From positions 1 through 37,769 of the IMG/VR virus record IMGVR_UViG_3300030580_000559: a stretch of 37,769 bases of DNA. One strand, written 5' to 3'. The notes beneath the pieces were generated by a model. It was not told where the DNA came from, made no database searches, and saw nothing but the letters and a program-made list of their open reading frames with translations. Positions 14,613 to 22,622 of this stretch are shown here, one piece after another; the first letter of the stretch is position 1, and every line of letters starts with the position of its first letter. This DNA is from a virus. A program made the translations under genes and the position numbers.

Positions 14613-15527
14613 TCAACATGACCCACAACAATTTTTATAACGTCTCCCACTTCCACACATGCAGCTAGCGTTTCTAGAAATTCTCGGCATTTCAGAAACT
14701 TTACGAATCGCCTCTTCCAGAACCGCCAATTCTCCAACATTAATTACATAACCTAAATTAGTAGGAATAGTCCCCACTGCCACAGGCCTTGTATTAGTAG
14801 GTATATCCACAACCACAATCTCCCCAGTAGTTGTATGTTGTGGCCCCGCATAAAGCGTACCTAACAAAGCCACTCTGTTTCCTATCAAGGTAACCCCCAT
14901 CTTGTCTATATAGCTTCCAATATTAGCAAGAAATACAGGCGACCCTGAAGATCCCGGAAAACAAGCTGCATCTATCAGAAACTCCGGTTTGTTATTCAGA
15001 TTTCGTCCGGGATGAGTCGCCGTAATGCCTTTACGAATAATTGGGTAATTATTAACCTCATCCCAAATCCCAATGGGATATCCTATCATAACAATATCCT
15101 CCATCGGGGGGAGACTACTAAGTAGCTCAGCATCAGCAATAGCACCAACGCTTAGGGCCACATAGTAATACTCACGACCATTTCGTGTTGCTCTATTCAA
15201 TACAGCACCAATTGGGATCGCAATCAAATCAACTTCAGGCACAGGATGAGGAATACAAAAACTTTCAATATTTTCAAGCGCTATAGACTCATAAACCCCC
15301 ACATCAGGACTGCCGTCAGACTTCTTCAAAGTCAAATGAAAAACTCCGCGAACCGCGCCTTTCAGGACATGTTTATTCGTTACAATACAAGGTATATCAG
15401 TGCTATCACTTACGCAAAAATGATATATATATCCACTACCATAAGACTCGTTACCATGATTATCGAAGCATGAAATTCTAACGGTACAATGAACCAACTG
15501 TGAAATAGGATGAATAAAACCACTCAT
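14613..15527 (-). CDS. trypsin-like serine protease with C-terminal SEC-C zinc motif (cargo)
   Basis: 304 residues. The chymotrypsin/trypsin-fold triad is visible as H53 (VTNKHVLKG), D100 (PEVDLIAIPI) and S194 (FPGSSGSPVF). The C-terminus (about 285-304) is a SEC-C motif with C289, C291, C300 and C301 (CMCGSGRRYKNCC). No signal peptide, so a cytoplasmic protease. Start ATG 15527 has AAGGAA 8 bases ahead. It is AT-rich, reversed against the late operon, and sits between S and V, where P2 carries the accessory orf30. Trypsin-like proteases are common effectors of bacterial anti-phage systems and SEC-C often marks accessory genes, so superinfection defence or lysogenic conversion is likely. No partner gene is seen. 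Confidence 0.85.
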   Translation of the reverse strand: MSGFIHPISQLVHCTVRISCFDNHGNESYGSGYIYHFCVSDSTDIPCIVTNKHVLKGAVRGVFHLTLKKSDGSPDVGVYESIALENIESFCIPHPVPEVDLIAIPIGAVLNRATRNGREYYYVALSVGAIADAELLSSLPPMEDIVMIGYPIGIWDEVNNYPIIRKGITATHPGRNLNNKPEFLIDAACFPGSSGSPVFLANIGSYIDKMGVTLIGNRVALLGTLYAGPQHTTTGEIVVVDIPTNTRPVAVGTIPTNLGYVINVGELAVLEEAIRKVSEMPRISRNASCMCGSGRRYKNCCGSC

Positions 15528-15653
15528 AACGGCATTTCCTTAACTGAAAAACATGTGCAACAGTTAGCATCAGATGGCTAAGCTATGGACTGAATATTCT
15601 CGCCAAAACGAAAAATCATCTCAATGCTCAAGTCGATAGATTAGAAAACAACC

Positions 15654-15674
15654 TTGTATCTTAGCAGTGTACAA
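15654..15674. promoter_or_regulatory. candidate Ogr-type site before V
   Basis: TTGTA-N11-TACAA, preceded by CC, the same as 7854-7874. It lies 47 bases before the V start codon, at the junction between the cargo insert and the GC-rich V leader. A -55 geometry would put the transcript start almost at the V ATG, which is odd. Confidence 0.62.
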
Positions 15675-15720
15675 CTCGCGGTAGCTGCAAGCGTACACGC
15701 GCAGCGCCACCATCGTCGCC

Positions 15721-16299
15721 ATGAACGACTTCGCCGCCCTCTCCCGCATGCTCGAAAACCTCATCCGCTTCGGCGTCATCGCCGCCGTGCAGATAGAACC
15801 TGCCCGTGTGAAGGTAAAAACCGGCCAACTGACCACGGCCTGGCTGCCATGGCTCGCCCTGCGCGCTGGAGCCGACCAGGTATGGGACCCGCCGACAGAG
15901 GGTGAACAAGTCATGTTGTTCAGCCCGTCCGGCCAGCTCGCCAATGGTGTTGCTGTGACAGGCGTATTCAGCGACCACATTCCGGCCAAAGGCAAACGCA
16001 CAGGCCTGCACCGCCGCACCTACGCCGATGGCACCGTGATCGAGTACGACAGCGTTGCCCATCACCTCAACGCCACCCTGGTCGACGGCGGCACCACCAA
16101 CCTGATCAGCAAGGGCGGCATCAACCTGGTCGGCGACATCACCCACCGGGGCGACTACACCCAAACCGGCAACCAGAACGTCACTGGCAAGGTCACCGTC
16201 TCGATTGATGTGGTCGCGGCCGGGGTCAGCGTGGTCGAACACCCACACTTAGGCGTCAAGTCCGGCGGTGACCAATCCGGGAGGCCTATCCCAACATGA
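15721..16299 (+). CDS. V: baseplate spike protein (P2 gpV)
   Basis: 192 residues. An N-terminal OB-like domain (RVKVKTGQLTTAWLPWL, WDPPTEGEQVMLFSPSG) leads into a beta-helical part (GGINLVGDITHRGDYTQTGNQ) and a C-terminal HPH motif (VEHPHLGVKSGG), matching the iron-binding tip of gpV-type membrane-piercing spikes. It punctures the outer membrane. ATG 15721 has a poor ribosome-binding site; ATG 15748 is an alternative but would cut into the family N-terminus. First gene of the V operon. Confidence 0.94.
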   Translation: MNDFAALSRMLENLIRFGVIAAVQIEPARVKVKTGQLTTAWLPWLALRAGADQVWDPPTEGEQVMLFSPSGQLANGVAVTGVFSDHIPAKGKRTGLHRRTYADGTVIEYDSVAHHLNATLVDGGTTNLISKGGINLVGDITHRGDYTQTGNQNVTGKVTVSIDVVAAGVSVVEHPHLGVKSGGDQSGRPIPT

Positions 16300-16640
16300 A
16301 CCGACAAACCGGCGGCGCCATCGACAACCAGGCCCATATCAGCCAGTGCATCTCCGATATCCTCACCACGCGACTCGGCACCCGAGTGATGCGCCGCGAA
16401 TACGGCAGCCTGCTGCCCGAGCTGGTGGACCATCCATTCAACGATGTCATCCGTTTACAGGTCTACGCCGCCACGGTCATGGCTCTGATGCGCTGGGAGC
16501 CACGCATCAGCCTCAGCCGCGTGCAATTCACCGGGGCCAGCCTGCAAGGCCAAGCTGTGCTGGATCTGGAAGGCAGTGTGGTCGACACCAATGAACCACT
16601 GAGCCTCAGCTTGCCGCTGCAACTGGGAGGCAGTGTATGA
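16296..16640 (+). CDS. W: baseplate assembly protein W (gp25-like)
   Basis: 114 residues, with the gp25/GpW core ISDILTTRLGTRVMRREYGSLLPELVDHP and a C-terminal strand LQGQAVLDLEGSV. It forms part of the baseplate wedge and starts sheath assembly. ATGA overlaps on both sides (V stop, J start). Confidence 0.95.
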   Translation: MNRQTGGAIDNQAHISQCISDILTTRLGTRVMRREYGSLLPELVDHPFNDVIRLQVYAATVMALMRWEPRISLSRVQFTGASLQGQAVLDLEGSVVDTNEPLSLSLPLQLGGSV

Positions 16641-17548
16641 ACAGCTTCGCCGCCATCGACCTCAGCCAGCTCCCGCCACCGCAGATCGTCGAACAGATCG
16701 ACTTCGAACTGATCCTGGCCGAGCGTAAGGCTTACATGATCAGCCTCTGGCCGGCCGAGGAACAGGCGGAAATCGCCGCCCGCCTCGACATGGAGTCGGA
16801 GCCGCTGACCAAACTGCTGCAAGAGAACGCCTACCGCGAAACCATCTGGCGCCAGCGGGTCAATGAAGCCTCCCTGGCTAACCTGCTCGCCACCGCTCGG
16901 GGGACCGACCTGGAACAACTGGCGGCCAACTTCAACGTGAAAAAGCTGGTCATTCAGGAAGGCAAGCCATCGGCGGTGCCGCCTGTGCCAAGGCTTATGG
17001 AAAGCGACGACAGCCTACGCGAGCGGGCACAAATGGCCTGGGAAGGTCTGAGCACCGCCGGTCCGCGCAACAGCTACATCTTCCACGCCCGGGCGGCTGA
17101 CGGCCGGGTTGCCGATGCCACCGCCGAAAGCCCGTCGCCTGCCGTGGCCGTGGTCACGGTGCAATCGTTACTCGGCGATGGCACGGCCTCTGCTGACCTG
17201 CTCGCCAGCGTCAACGCTTACCTCAGCGACGATGACCGCCGGCCGGTAGCGGACCGTTTGACTGTCCAGGGCGCGCAGATCGTTCGGTACCAGGTCAAGG
17301 CCAAGCTCTATCTGTTGTCCAGCGGGCCGGAATCGGAGCCGATTCTTGCCGCTTCTGAAGCGCGCTTGCTGGCCTACGTCAATCAACGCCGTCGACTCGG
17401 TATGGAAGTGTCAGAGTCGGCACTGCACGCCGCCGCTCACGTTGAGGGCGTGCGCAAGGTCGAGCTGGAAGGCTGGGTCGATATCGTCGCGACCAAAGCC
17501 CAGGCGCCCTACTGCACCAAAGTCACCGTCACCCTTGGTGCTGGGTAA
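16637..17548 (+). CDS. J: baseplate protein J (gp6-like wedge)
   Basis: 303 residues. The Baseplate_J pattern is plain: LPPPQIVEQIDFELILAERK, GLSTAGPRNSYIFHA, and the C-terminal domain with VEGVRKVELEGW and APYCTKVTVTLG. It forms the baseplate wedge with W and I. Stop TAA shares its last base with the I start. Confidence 0.96.
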   Translation: MNSFAAIDLSQLPPPQIVEQIDFELILAERKAYMISLWPAEEQAEIAARLDMESEPLTKLLQENAYRETIWRQRVNEASLANLLATARGTDLEQLAANFNVKKLVIQEGKPSAVPPVPRLMESDDSLRERAQMAWEGLSTAGPRNSYIFHARAADGRVADATAESPSPAVAVVTVQSLLGDGTASADLLASVNAYLSDDDRRPVADRLTVQGAQIVRYQVKAKLYLLSSGPESEPILAASEARLLAYVNQRRRLGMEVSESALHAAAHVEGVRKVELEGWVDIVATKAQAPYCTKVTVTLGAG

Positions 17549-18249
17549 TGGCCGCCCAGCAGCTGCTGCCGGGGAACTCCACACCGCTGGAACGCCAAGC
17601 GGCGCAGGCGCTCGCGCAAATTCAGCGCGTGCCCATTCCTCTACGACAGCTCTGCAACCCTGACACCTGTCCTGTTGATCTTTTGCCGTACCTGGCCTGG
17701 GCCTTTTCGGTGGATCGCTGGGACAGCAAATGGGCCGAGGCCGCGAAACGGTCCGCCATTCGATCATCCCACTTCATCCATTCGCGCAAGGGCACCATCG
17801 GCGCCCTGCGGCGTGTGGTTGAACCACTGGGATACCTGATCGAAGTCCTGGAGTGGTGGCAGACCACCCCTCTGGGTGTGCCTGGCACCTTCGCCATCAA
17901 GGTCGGCGTGCTGGAAACCGGCATCACCGAAGAGATGTATCAGGAACTGACCTGGCTGATCGATGACGCCAGGCCCGTCACCCGTCACCTCACTGGCCTG
18001 GCGATCAGCCTTGAAACCACGGGCGTGCTCAACATCTTCGCCAGCGTTTACGAAGGCGATGAAATCGACGTCTACCCGCCAGTCCTTCGCGACATCGTCA
18101 CCACGGGCATTATCGGGGCACCTGGCCGCGAACACTCCATCGACACCGTCGACATCTATCCGCCGAGCCCCGGCGTCATCAACCTCGCCTGCTACATCGG
18201 CGCCGCCGGGCGGGAACACTCCATCGACACACTGGACATCTACCCATGA
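17548..18249 (+). CDS. I: tail protein I with repeated C-terminal tail
   Basis: 233 residues. The gpI core spans about 1-165: ERQAAQALAQIQRVPIPLRQ, DLLPYLAWAFSVDRWD, RKGTIGALRRVV. After it come three tandem units of about 27 residues ending in related motifs: EIDVYPP, then GREHSIDTVDIYPP, then GREHSIDTLDIYP at the very end. This tail is absent from the P2 core as I know it. It may anchor the fibre encoded immediately downstream (ATGA overlap with H). Identity of the gene is certain; role of the repeats is inference. Confidence 0.93.
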   Translation: MAAQQLLPGNSTPLERQAAQALAQIQRVPIPLRQLCNPDTCPVDLLPYLAWAFSVDRWDSKWAEAAKRSAIRSSHFIHSRKGTIGALRRVVEPLGYLIEVLEWWQTTPLGVPGTFAIKVGVLETGITEEMYQELTWLIDDARPVTRHLTGLAISLETTGVLNIFASVYEGDEIDVYPPVLRDIVTTGIIGAPGREHSIDTVDIYPPSPGVINLACYIGAAGREHSIDTLDIYP

Positions 18250-19799
18250 TCGATCCCAACTCTCAATTTTTTGCGATTCTTACAGCGGTCGGTGAAGCCA
18301 AACAGGCCAACGCTGACGCCCTGGGCATTCCTTGGAAGCTCACCGAGCTGGGGGTGGGTGATGCCAACGGCACCGACCCCATTCCAGACCGTACGCAAAC
18401 GAAGCTGATCAACGAGCGGCGCCGTCGACCACTGAACAAGCTGTCAGTTGACGCGGCCAACCCCAATATCATTGTGGCCGAGCAGATCATCCCGGCCGAC
18501 GAAGGTGGCTGGTGGATTCGGGAAATCGGTCTGTATGACTCTGACGGCGCCCTGGTGGCCGTTGCGAACTGCGCACCGAGCTACAAACCCCTGATGTCCC
18601 AAGGCTCTGGCCGTACACAAGTGGTTCGCATGAACTTCATTGTCTCCAGCGCCGCCAACGTTGTGCTGAAGATCGATCCCGCTGTTGTGTTGGCAACACG
18701 GCAGTACGTCGACGAAACCACTGCCGACGCGATCAACAGGCAGGACGCGAAGCAATCCGTCCTGGTGGCGACCACCGGGCCAATTCAGTTGGCCGGTTCT
18801 CCAACCGTTGACGGTGTGGTTGTGCCGCTCGGCTCGCGGGTTTTGGTCAAGGATCAAGCGCAGGCCAAAGACAACGGGATCTACCTGACGGCGGACATCT
18901 GGAAGCGGACCACCGATGCAGACAGCAACGCCAAGGTCACCCCTGGACTGATGGTTGCCGTCGAGCAAGGCGCGGTGAATGCCGATACGTTGTGGCTGCT
19001 GTCGACGGATGGGGCAATTGTTCTGGGTACCACGGCGCTCACCTTTAAAGGTGTGACACAGGGTCTTGCCCCCATCAACTCGCCGGCTTTTTCGGGTTTC
19101 CCGACAGCACCAACACCTCCACGGTTCGACAGTTCCAATAAGCTGGCAACAACCGAGTCTGTACAGCAAGCAATCGGTTCTTTTGCGACATCTCGTGGCA
19201 TCGGCGCCGCTACGCAACTCACCTCCGCCGACGTTGGCTTATCGATTGGTATGGGCGGTTCGACCAGTTACAACGTCACACTGCCGGACGTAAACGATGT
19301 ACCTGCGGGCGCAACCATCGGCCTTCACTGTCGCAACGGCTCACCCGTGACGATCCTGAGCAAGACCGGTGCGCAAATAAGCCCGAATGGTGAATATCTC
19401 AGCTCCATAGTCATGAAGTCTGGTGCTAACGCGCAGTTCGTAAAAGAGGGATCGGTGTGGTGCGTGTATGGCACGGCGGGCCTAAAAAACTCATCAATGT
19501 TTAGCGCCTCGCTTAGTCCAAACGGGTATCAACGCTTACCGAGTGGCTTGCTTATGCAGTGGGTCAACGTCTCTATTCCACCCACCCAAGGCGGGACTAC
19601 GAACTTTAACTGGCCAATTGCATTTGACGTTGCTTGCTCGGCAATTTCGTTCGCGGCCGACTTCACGGTATCCGCATATGGATATCTCAACTTAGCGGTG
19701 GTCAATCGCAGTAAAACAGGTGCACAACTTATAAATAACGGCATGACTGCTGTTCTAGGCGCTCAAGCCGGAACAACGATCATTGGCATCGGATATTGA
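18246..19799 (+). CDS. H: tail fibre protein (P2 gpH-like)
   Basis: 517 residues. The N-terminal 160 residues form the P2-type baseplate-attachment domain (FFAILTAVGEAKQANADALG, GGWWIREIGLYDSDG). The middle contains a fibre repeat (LAGSPTVDGVVVPLGSRVLV, KDNGIYLT). The distal part from about 390 ends in a gp53-like receptor-tip module (GYQRLPSGLLMQWV, FDVACSAISFA). The last 300 bases are less GC-rich than the N-terminal half, as expected for an exchanged host-range tip. Length is short compared with long P2 fibres. It determines adsorption. Confidence 0.92.
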   Translation: MIDPNSQFFAILTAVGEAKQANADALGIPWKLTELGVGDANGTDPIPDRTQTKLINERRRRPLNKLSVDAANPNIIVAEQIIPADEGGWWIREIGLYDSDGALVAVANCAPSYKPLMSQGSGRTQVVRMNFIVSSAANVVLKIDPAVVLATRQYVDETTADAINRQDAKQSVLVATTGPIQLAGSPTVDGVVVPLGSRVLVKDQAQAKDNGIYLTADIWKRTTDADSNAKVTPGLMVAVEQGAVNADTLWLLSTDGAIVLGTTALTFKGVTQGLAPINSPAFSGFPTAPTPPRFDSSNKLATTESVQQAIGSFATSRGIGAATQLTSADVGLSIGMGGSTSYNVTLPDVNDVPAGATIGLHCRNGSPVTILSKTGAQISPNGEYLSSIVMKSGANAQFVKEGSVWCVYGTAGLKNSSMFSASLSPNGYQRLPSGLLMQWVNVSIPPTQGGTTNFNWPIAFDVACSAISFAADFTVSAYGYLNLAVVNRSKTGAQLINNGMTAVLGAQAGTTIIGIGY

Positions 19800-19810
19800 G
19801 GGTTTCAACC

Positions 19811-20239
19811 ATGATTCTTTATTCAAAGAGTACCGGTGGCTTTTATGACCCAGCAGAAAACGCCTTTGTCCCGAAGGACTCGATTGAAATCAGTGATGAG
19901 GACCACTTCTCCCTTTTAGAGGGAGCAACCAAAGGAAAAATCATCGCCGCGAACAAGAAAGGCTACCCAGTACTTGTTGATCCGCCGCCGCTTTCTCAGG
20001 AAATACTGACGGCGAACGAACGGGATTGGCGCTCACAACAACTGACGGCCACGGATGGTGTGGTGACCCGTCATCGCGACGAGCTGGAGGAAGGCTCTGA
20101 AACTACCTTGAGCACTGCCCAGTATACGGAACTGCAAGTCTATCGCCGATCACTTCGCAACTGGCCCGAAGCGGGTGAATTCCCATTGATCGAGCACCGG
20201 CCATCAGCGCCGACATGGCTGGCAGACCAGTTTCAGTGA
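19811..20239 (+). CDS. tail fibre assembly protein/chaperone
   Basis: 142 residues. Its C-terminal half has the hallmark of Pseudomonas fibre chaperones: NERDWRSQQL, VVTRHRDELE, TLSTAQYTELQVYRRSLRNW and PSAPTWLADQ. It folds or trimerises the upstream fibre. ATG 19811 is preferred to an in-frame ATG at 19796 because GAGGG stands 8 bases before it. Corresponds in position to P2 gene G. A 127-base gap with the FI promoter site follows. Confidence 0.9.
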   Translation: MILYSKSTGGFYDPAENAFVPKDSIEISDEDHFSLLEGATKGKIIAANKKGYPVLVDPPPLSQEILTANERDWRSQQLTATDGVVTRHRDELEEGSETTLSTAQYTELQVYRRSLRNWPEAGEFPLIEHRPSAPTWLADQFQ

Positions 20240-20270
20240 CACCCTGCCATGTGGCAATCACCACTTGGCC

Positions 20271-20291
20271 CTGTAATCACCCACCCTACAA
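20271..20291. promoter_or_regulatory. candidate Ogr-type site before FI
   Basis: CTGTA-N11-TACAA, preceded by CC, differing by one base from the sites at 7854 and 15654. The centre is 86 bases before the FI start, leaving room for a transcript start about 55 bases downstream. Confidence 0.65.
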
Positions 20292-20366
20292 GCCCCGCCG
20301 CTCGCCCAATCGGCGCGCGCGCGGCAGCCTGTGCACTGTCATTCCATCACAGCGCAGGCAAAACCC

Positions 20367-21536
20367 ATGGCCGATTATCTCCACGGCGTGCGGGTCATCG
20401 AACTCAACGACGGCACCCGCCCCATTCGCACTATTCCCACCGCAGTCATCGGCATGGTTTGCACTGCTGAAGATGCGGACGCAACTGTTTTCCCCCTGGA
20501 CACTCCCGTCCTGATCACCAACGCGCAAACCGCCGTCGGCAAGGCCGGCGTCAAGGGCACCCTGGCTGCGAGCCTGCAAGGCATCGCCGACCAGACCAAG
20601 CCCTACGTCATTGTGGTGCGGGTCAAGGAAGGCGCTGATGAAGCGGCCACCACCACTGCGCTGATCGGCACCACCACTGCCGATGGCAAGTACACCGGCA
20701 TGAAAGCACTGCTCGCCGCTAAGGCCCGTGTCGGCATGACGCCGCGCATCCTCGGCGTGCCAGGCCTGGACAGCTTGCCGGTGGCCACCGCTCTGGGTGC
20801 CATCGCCAAAGACCTGCGCGCCTTCGCCTACGTCAGTGCGTGGAACTGCAAAACCAAAGAAGAGGTGGTCGCTTACCGCGAGAATTTCGGCGCCCGCGAA
20901 ATGATGGTGATTTGGCCGGACTTCCTCAATTGGAACACGGCCACCAACATGACAGCCAAGGCCTCGGCCGTGGCTCGTGCACTGGGCTTGCGAGCCAAGA
21001 TCGACCAGGAAACTGGCTGGCACAAAACCCTTTCCAACGTCGCCGTCAGCGGCGTGACCGGTATCAGCGCCGACGTGTTCTGGGATCTGCAAAACCCAGC
21101 CACCGATGCCAATTACCTCAACAGCAACGAAGTGACAACACTGATCAATTCCAACGGCTTCCGCTTCTGGGGCAGCCGCACCTGTAGCGACGATCCGCTG
21201 TTTGCCTTCGAGAACTACACCCGCACCGCGCAGATCCTCGCCGACACCATGGCCGAGGCGCAAATGTGGGCCATTGACCGCCCTATGCATGCCTCACTGG
21301 TGCGTGACGTGATCGAAGGCGTGAACGCGAAGATGCGTGAGCTGACGTCGCAGGGTTATCTGATAGGAGGCAGTTGCTGGTTCCCAGATGACGCCAACGA
21401 CAAGGACACCTTGAAGGCTGGCAAGCTCTGGATCGACTACGACTACACCCCCGTGCCGCCCCTGGAAGACCTCACCCTTCGTCAGCGAATCACCGACCGC
21501 TACCTGATCGAATTCGCCAAAGGCATCAACAGCTAA
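20367..21536 (+). CDS. FI: contractile tail sheath protein (P2 gpFI)
   Basis: 389 residues with the family start MADYLHGVRVIELNDGTRPI, central RILGVPGLDSLPVATAL and DVFWDLQNPATDANYL, and the C-terminal handshake region YDYTPVPPLEDLTLRQRITD. It contracts to drive the tube. ATG 20367 with AGG ahead is chosen; upstream in-frame ATG 20331 lies in the promoter leader. First gene of the F operon. Confidence 0.97.
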   Translation: MADYLHGVRVIELNDGTRPIRTIPTAVIGMVCTAEDADATVFPLDTPVLITNAQTAVGKAGVKGTLAASLQGIADQTKPYVIVVRVKEGADEAATTTALIGTTTADGKYTGMKALLAAKARVGMTPRILGVPGLDSLPVATALGAIAKDLRAFAYVSAWNCKTKEEVVAYRENFGAREMMVIWPDFLNWNTATNMTAKASAVARALGLRAKIDQETGWHKTLSNVAVSGVTGISADVFWDLQNPATDANYLNSNEVTTLINSNGFRFWGSRTCSDDPLFAFENYTRTAQILADTMAEAQMWAIDRPMHASLVRDVIEGVNAKMRELTSQGYLIGGSCWFPDDANDKDTLKAGKLWIDYDYTPVPPLEDLTLRQRITDRYLIEFAKGINS

Positions 21537-21545
21537 AAACCGGGT

Positions 21546-21561
21546 CTCCCCGCAAGGGGAG
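21546..21561 (+). repeat. intercistronic hairpin between FI and FII
   Basis: CTCCCC (21546-21551), GCAA tetraloop, GGGGAG (21556-21561), 9 bases after the sheath stop. No T tract. Probably an mRNA stabiliser or processing site that sets sheath and tube levels. Confidence 0.45.
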
Positions 21562-21595
21562 TTCACCCTGAACCCGAATCCCGGAGAACACCGCC

Positions 21596-22111
21596 ATGGC
21601 ACTGCCTCGCAAGCTCAAAAACCTCAACCTGTTCAACGACGGCAACAACTACCTGGGCGTAGTGAAGTCCGTCACCCTGCCCCCGCTCGGCCGCAAGATG
21701 GAAGCCTATCGCGGTGGCGGCATGAACGGCCCGGTCAAAGTAGACCTGGGCTATGCCGATGACGGCATCCAGTTCGAATGGAAGACCGGCGGTCTCGATC
21801 TTATCTCCCTTAAACAGTTCGGCGCGGTGAATGCCTCGGCCGTGGCCCTGCGTTTTTCTGGTCCTTTCCAGCAGGACGACACCGACGAAGTCAGCACCGT
21901 GGAAGTCGTTGTGCGTGGACGCCATGAAACCATCGAGATGGGCGAAGCCAAGGCTGGCGAAGACACAGAACACTCCATCAAGACCACCTGCAGCTATTAC
22001 AAGCTGACGGTCGACGGTACCGAAATCATCGAAATCGACCTGCTCAACTTCATCGAGAAGGTCAATGGCGTTGACATGCTGGCCAAACAACGCAGCGCTC
22101 TGGGTATCTGA
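21596..22111 (+). CDS. FII: tail tube protein (P2 gpFII)
   Basis: 171 residues, the usual length. Family features are ALPRKLKNLNLFNDG at the N-terminus, VTLPPLGRKMEAYRGGGM, and the C-terminal TEIIEIDLLNFIEKVNGVD. It polymerises into the inner tube. CCGGAG precedes ATG 21596. Confidence 0.97.
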   Translation: MALPRKLKNLNLFNDGNNYLGVVKSVTLPPLGRKMEAYRGGGMNGPVKVDLGYADDGIQFEWKTGGLDLISLKQFGAVNASAVALRFSGPFQQDDTDEVSTVEVVVRGRHETIEMGEAKAGEDTEHSIKTTCSYYKLTVDGTEIIEIDLLNFIEKVNGVDMLAKQRSALGI

Positions 22112-22155
22112 CCCGACCGTTCAATCACCTGTAACCTTCACCAGGAGCTTTTCCA

Positions 22156-22494
22156 ATGACAACCAAAGCAACCACCGAACAGCCTGACGTACAGCCACTG
22201 GCCGACGACAACACCGTCATCCTCGACACCCCGTTCCGTCGCGGCACCACCGACATCAATAGCATCACCCTGCGCAAACCTTCCTCGGGTGAACTGCGTG
22301 GCGTGAGCCTGTCCGACCTGCTGAATCTCGATGTGGCCAGCCTGATCAAGGTCATCCCTCGCATCAGCAGACCAGGTATCACCGCCGTTGAAGCTGCAGG
22401 CCTCGACCCGGCCGACCTGGTCGCCATTGGTAGCAAGGTCGTTGGTTTTTTGTTGCAGAAGTCGGTGAAAACGGATGCATCCCTCGTTGCGTAG
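22156..22494 (+). CDS. E: tail assembly protein (P2 gpE)
   Basis: 112 residues, beginning after AGGAG. The core LDTPFRRGTTDINSITLRKP and GELRGVSLSDLLNLD match the gpE/gp41-like tail assembly chaperones of P2 phages. It chaperones the tape measure. Near its end the heptamer TTTTTTG (22446-22452) allows a -1 shift into E'. Unshifted translation ends at TAG 22492-22494. Confidence 0.92.
   Translation: MTTKATTEQPDVQPLADDNTVILDTPFRRGTTDINSITLRKPSSGELRGVSLSDLLNLDVASLIKVIPRISRPGITAVEAAGLDPADLVAIGSKVVGFLLQKSVKTDASLVA
22446..22452 (+). promoter_or_regulatory. -1 ribosomal frameshift heptamer linking E and E'
   Basis: In the E frame the codons are GGT TTT TTG, so T-TTT-TTG is a canonical X-XXY-YYZ slippery heptamer. 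After slippage, reading resumes at GTT (22452-22454) and runs 17 open codons into the E' ATG at 22503. P2 is known to make E+E' by a -1 shift on a T-rich heptamer. The product would be 155 residues. Confidence 0.85.
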
Positions 22495-22502
22495 AGGACG
22501 CC

Positions 22503-22622
22503 ATGGCCGATCTAGCCGTGGTTTTTCACTGGGCACCAGATGACATGGATCAGCTGGGCCTGCAGGAACTGATGGACTGGCGCGAACGGGCGCGGATTCG
22601 GAGTAGTGTCGATGGGGAATGA
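22503..22622 (+). CDS. E': E' (P2 GpE family), made as E-E' frameshift fusion
   Basis: 39 residues from ATG 22503: MADLAVVFHWAPDDMDQL, then ELMDWRERARIR, the P2 GpE family signature. There is no convincing ribosome-binding site, and the frame is open upstream to the slippery site at 22446-22452, so the main product is likely the C-terminal part of an E-E' fusion (22156-22452 joined to 22452-22622). This parallels lambda gpG-gpGT: both forms chaperone the tape measure. Its end overlaps the T start. Confidence 0.88.
   Translation: MADLAVVFHWAPDDMDQLGLQELMDWRERARIRSSVDGE

Noticed and set aside
20286-21290. 334-residue minus-strand open frame
   Set aside because: Antisense to the tail sheath gene; low-complexity Gly/Val/Ala-rich translation typical of a shadow frame.
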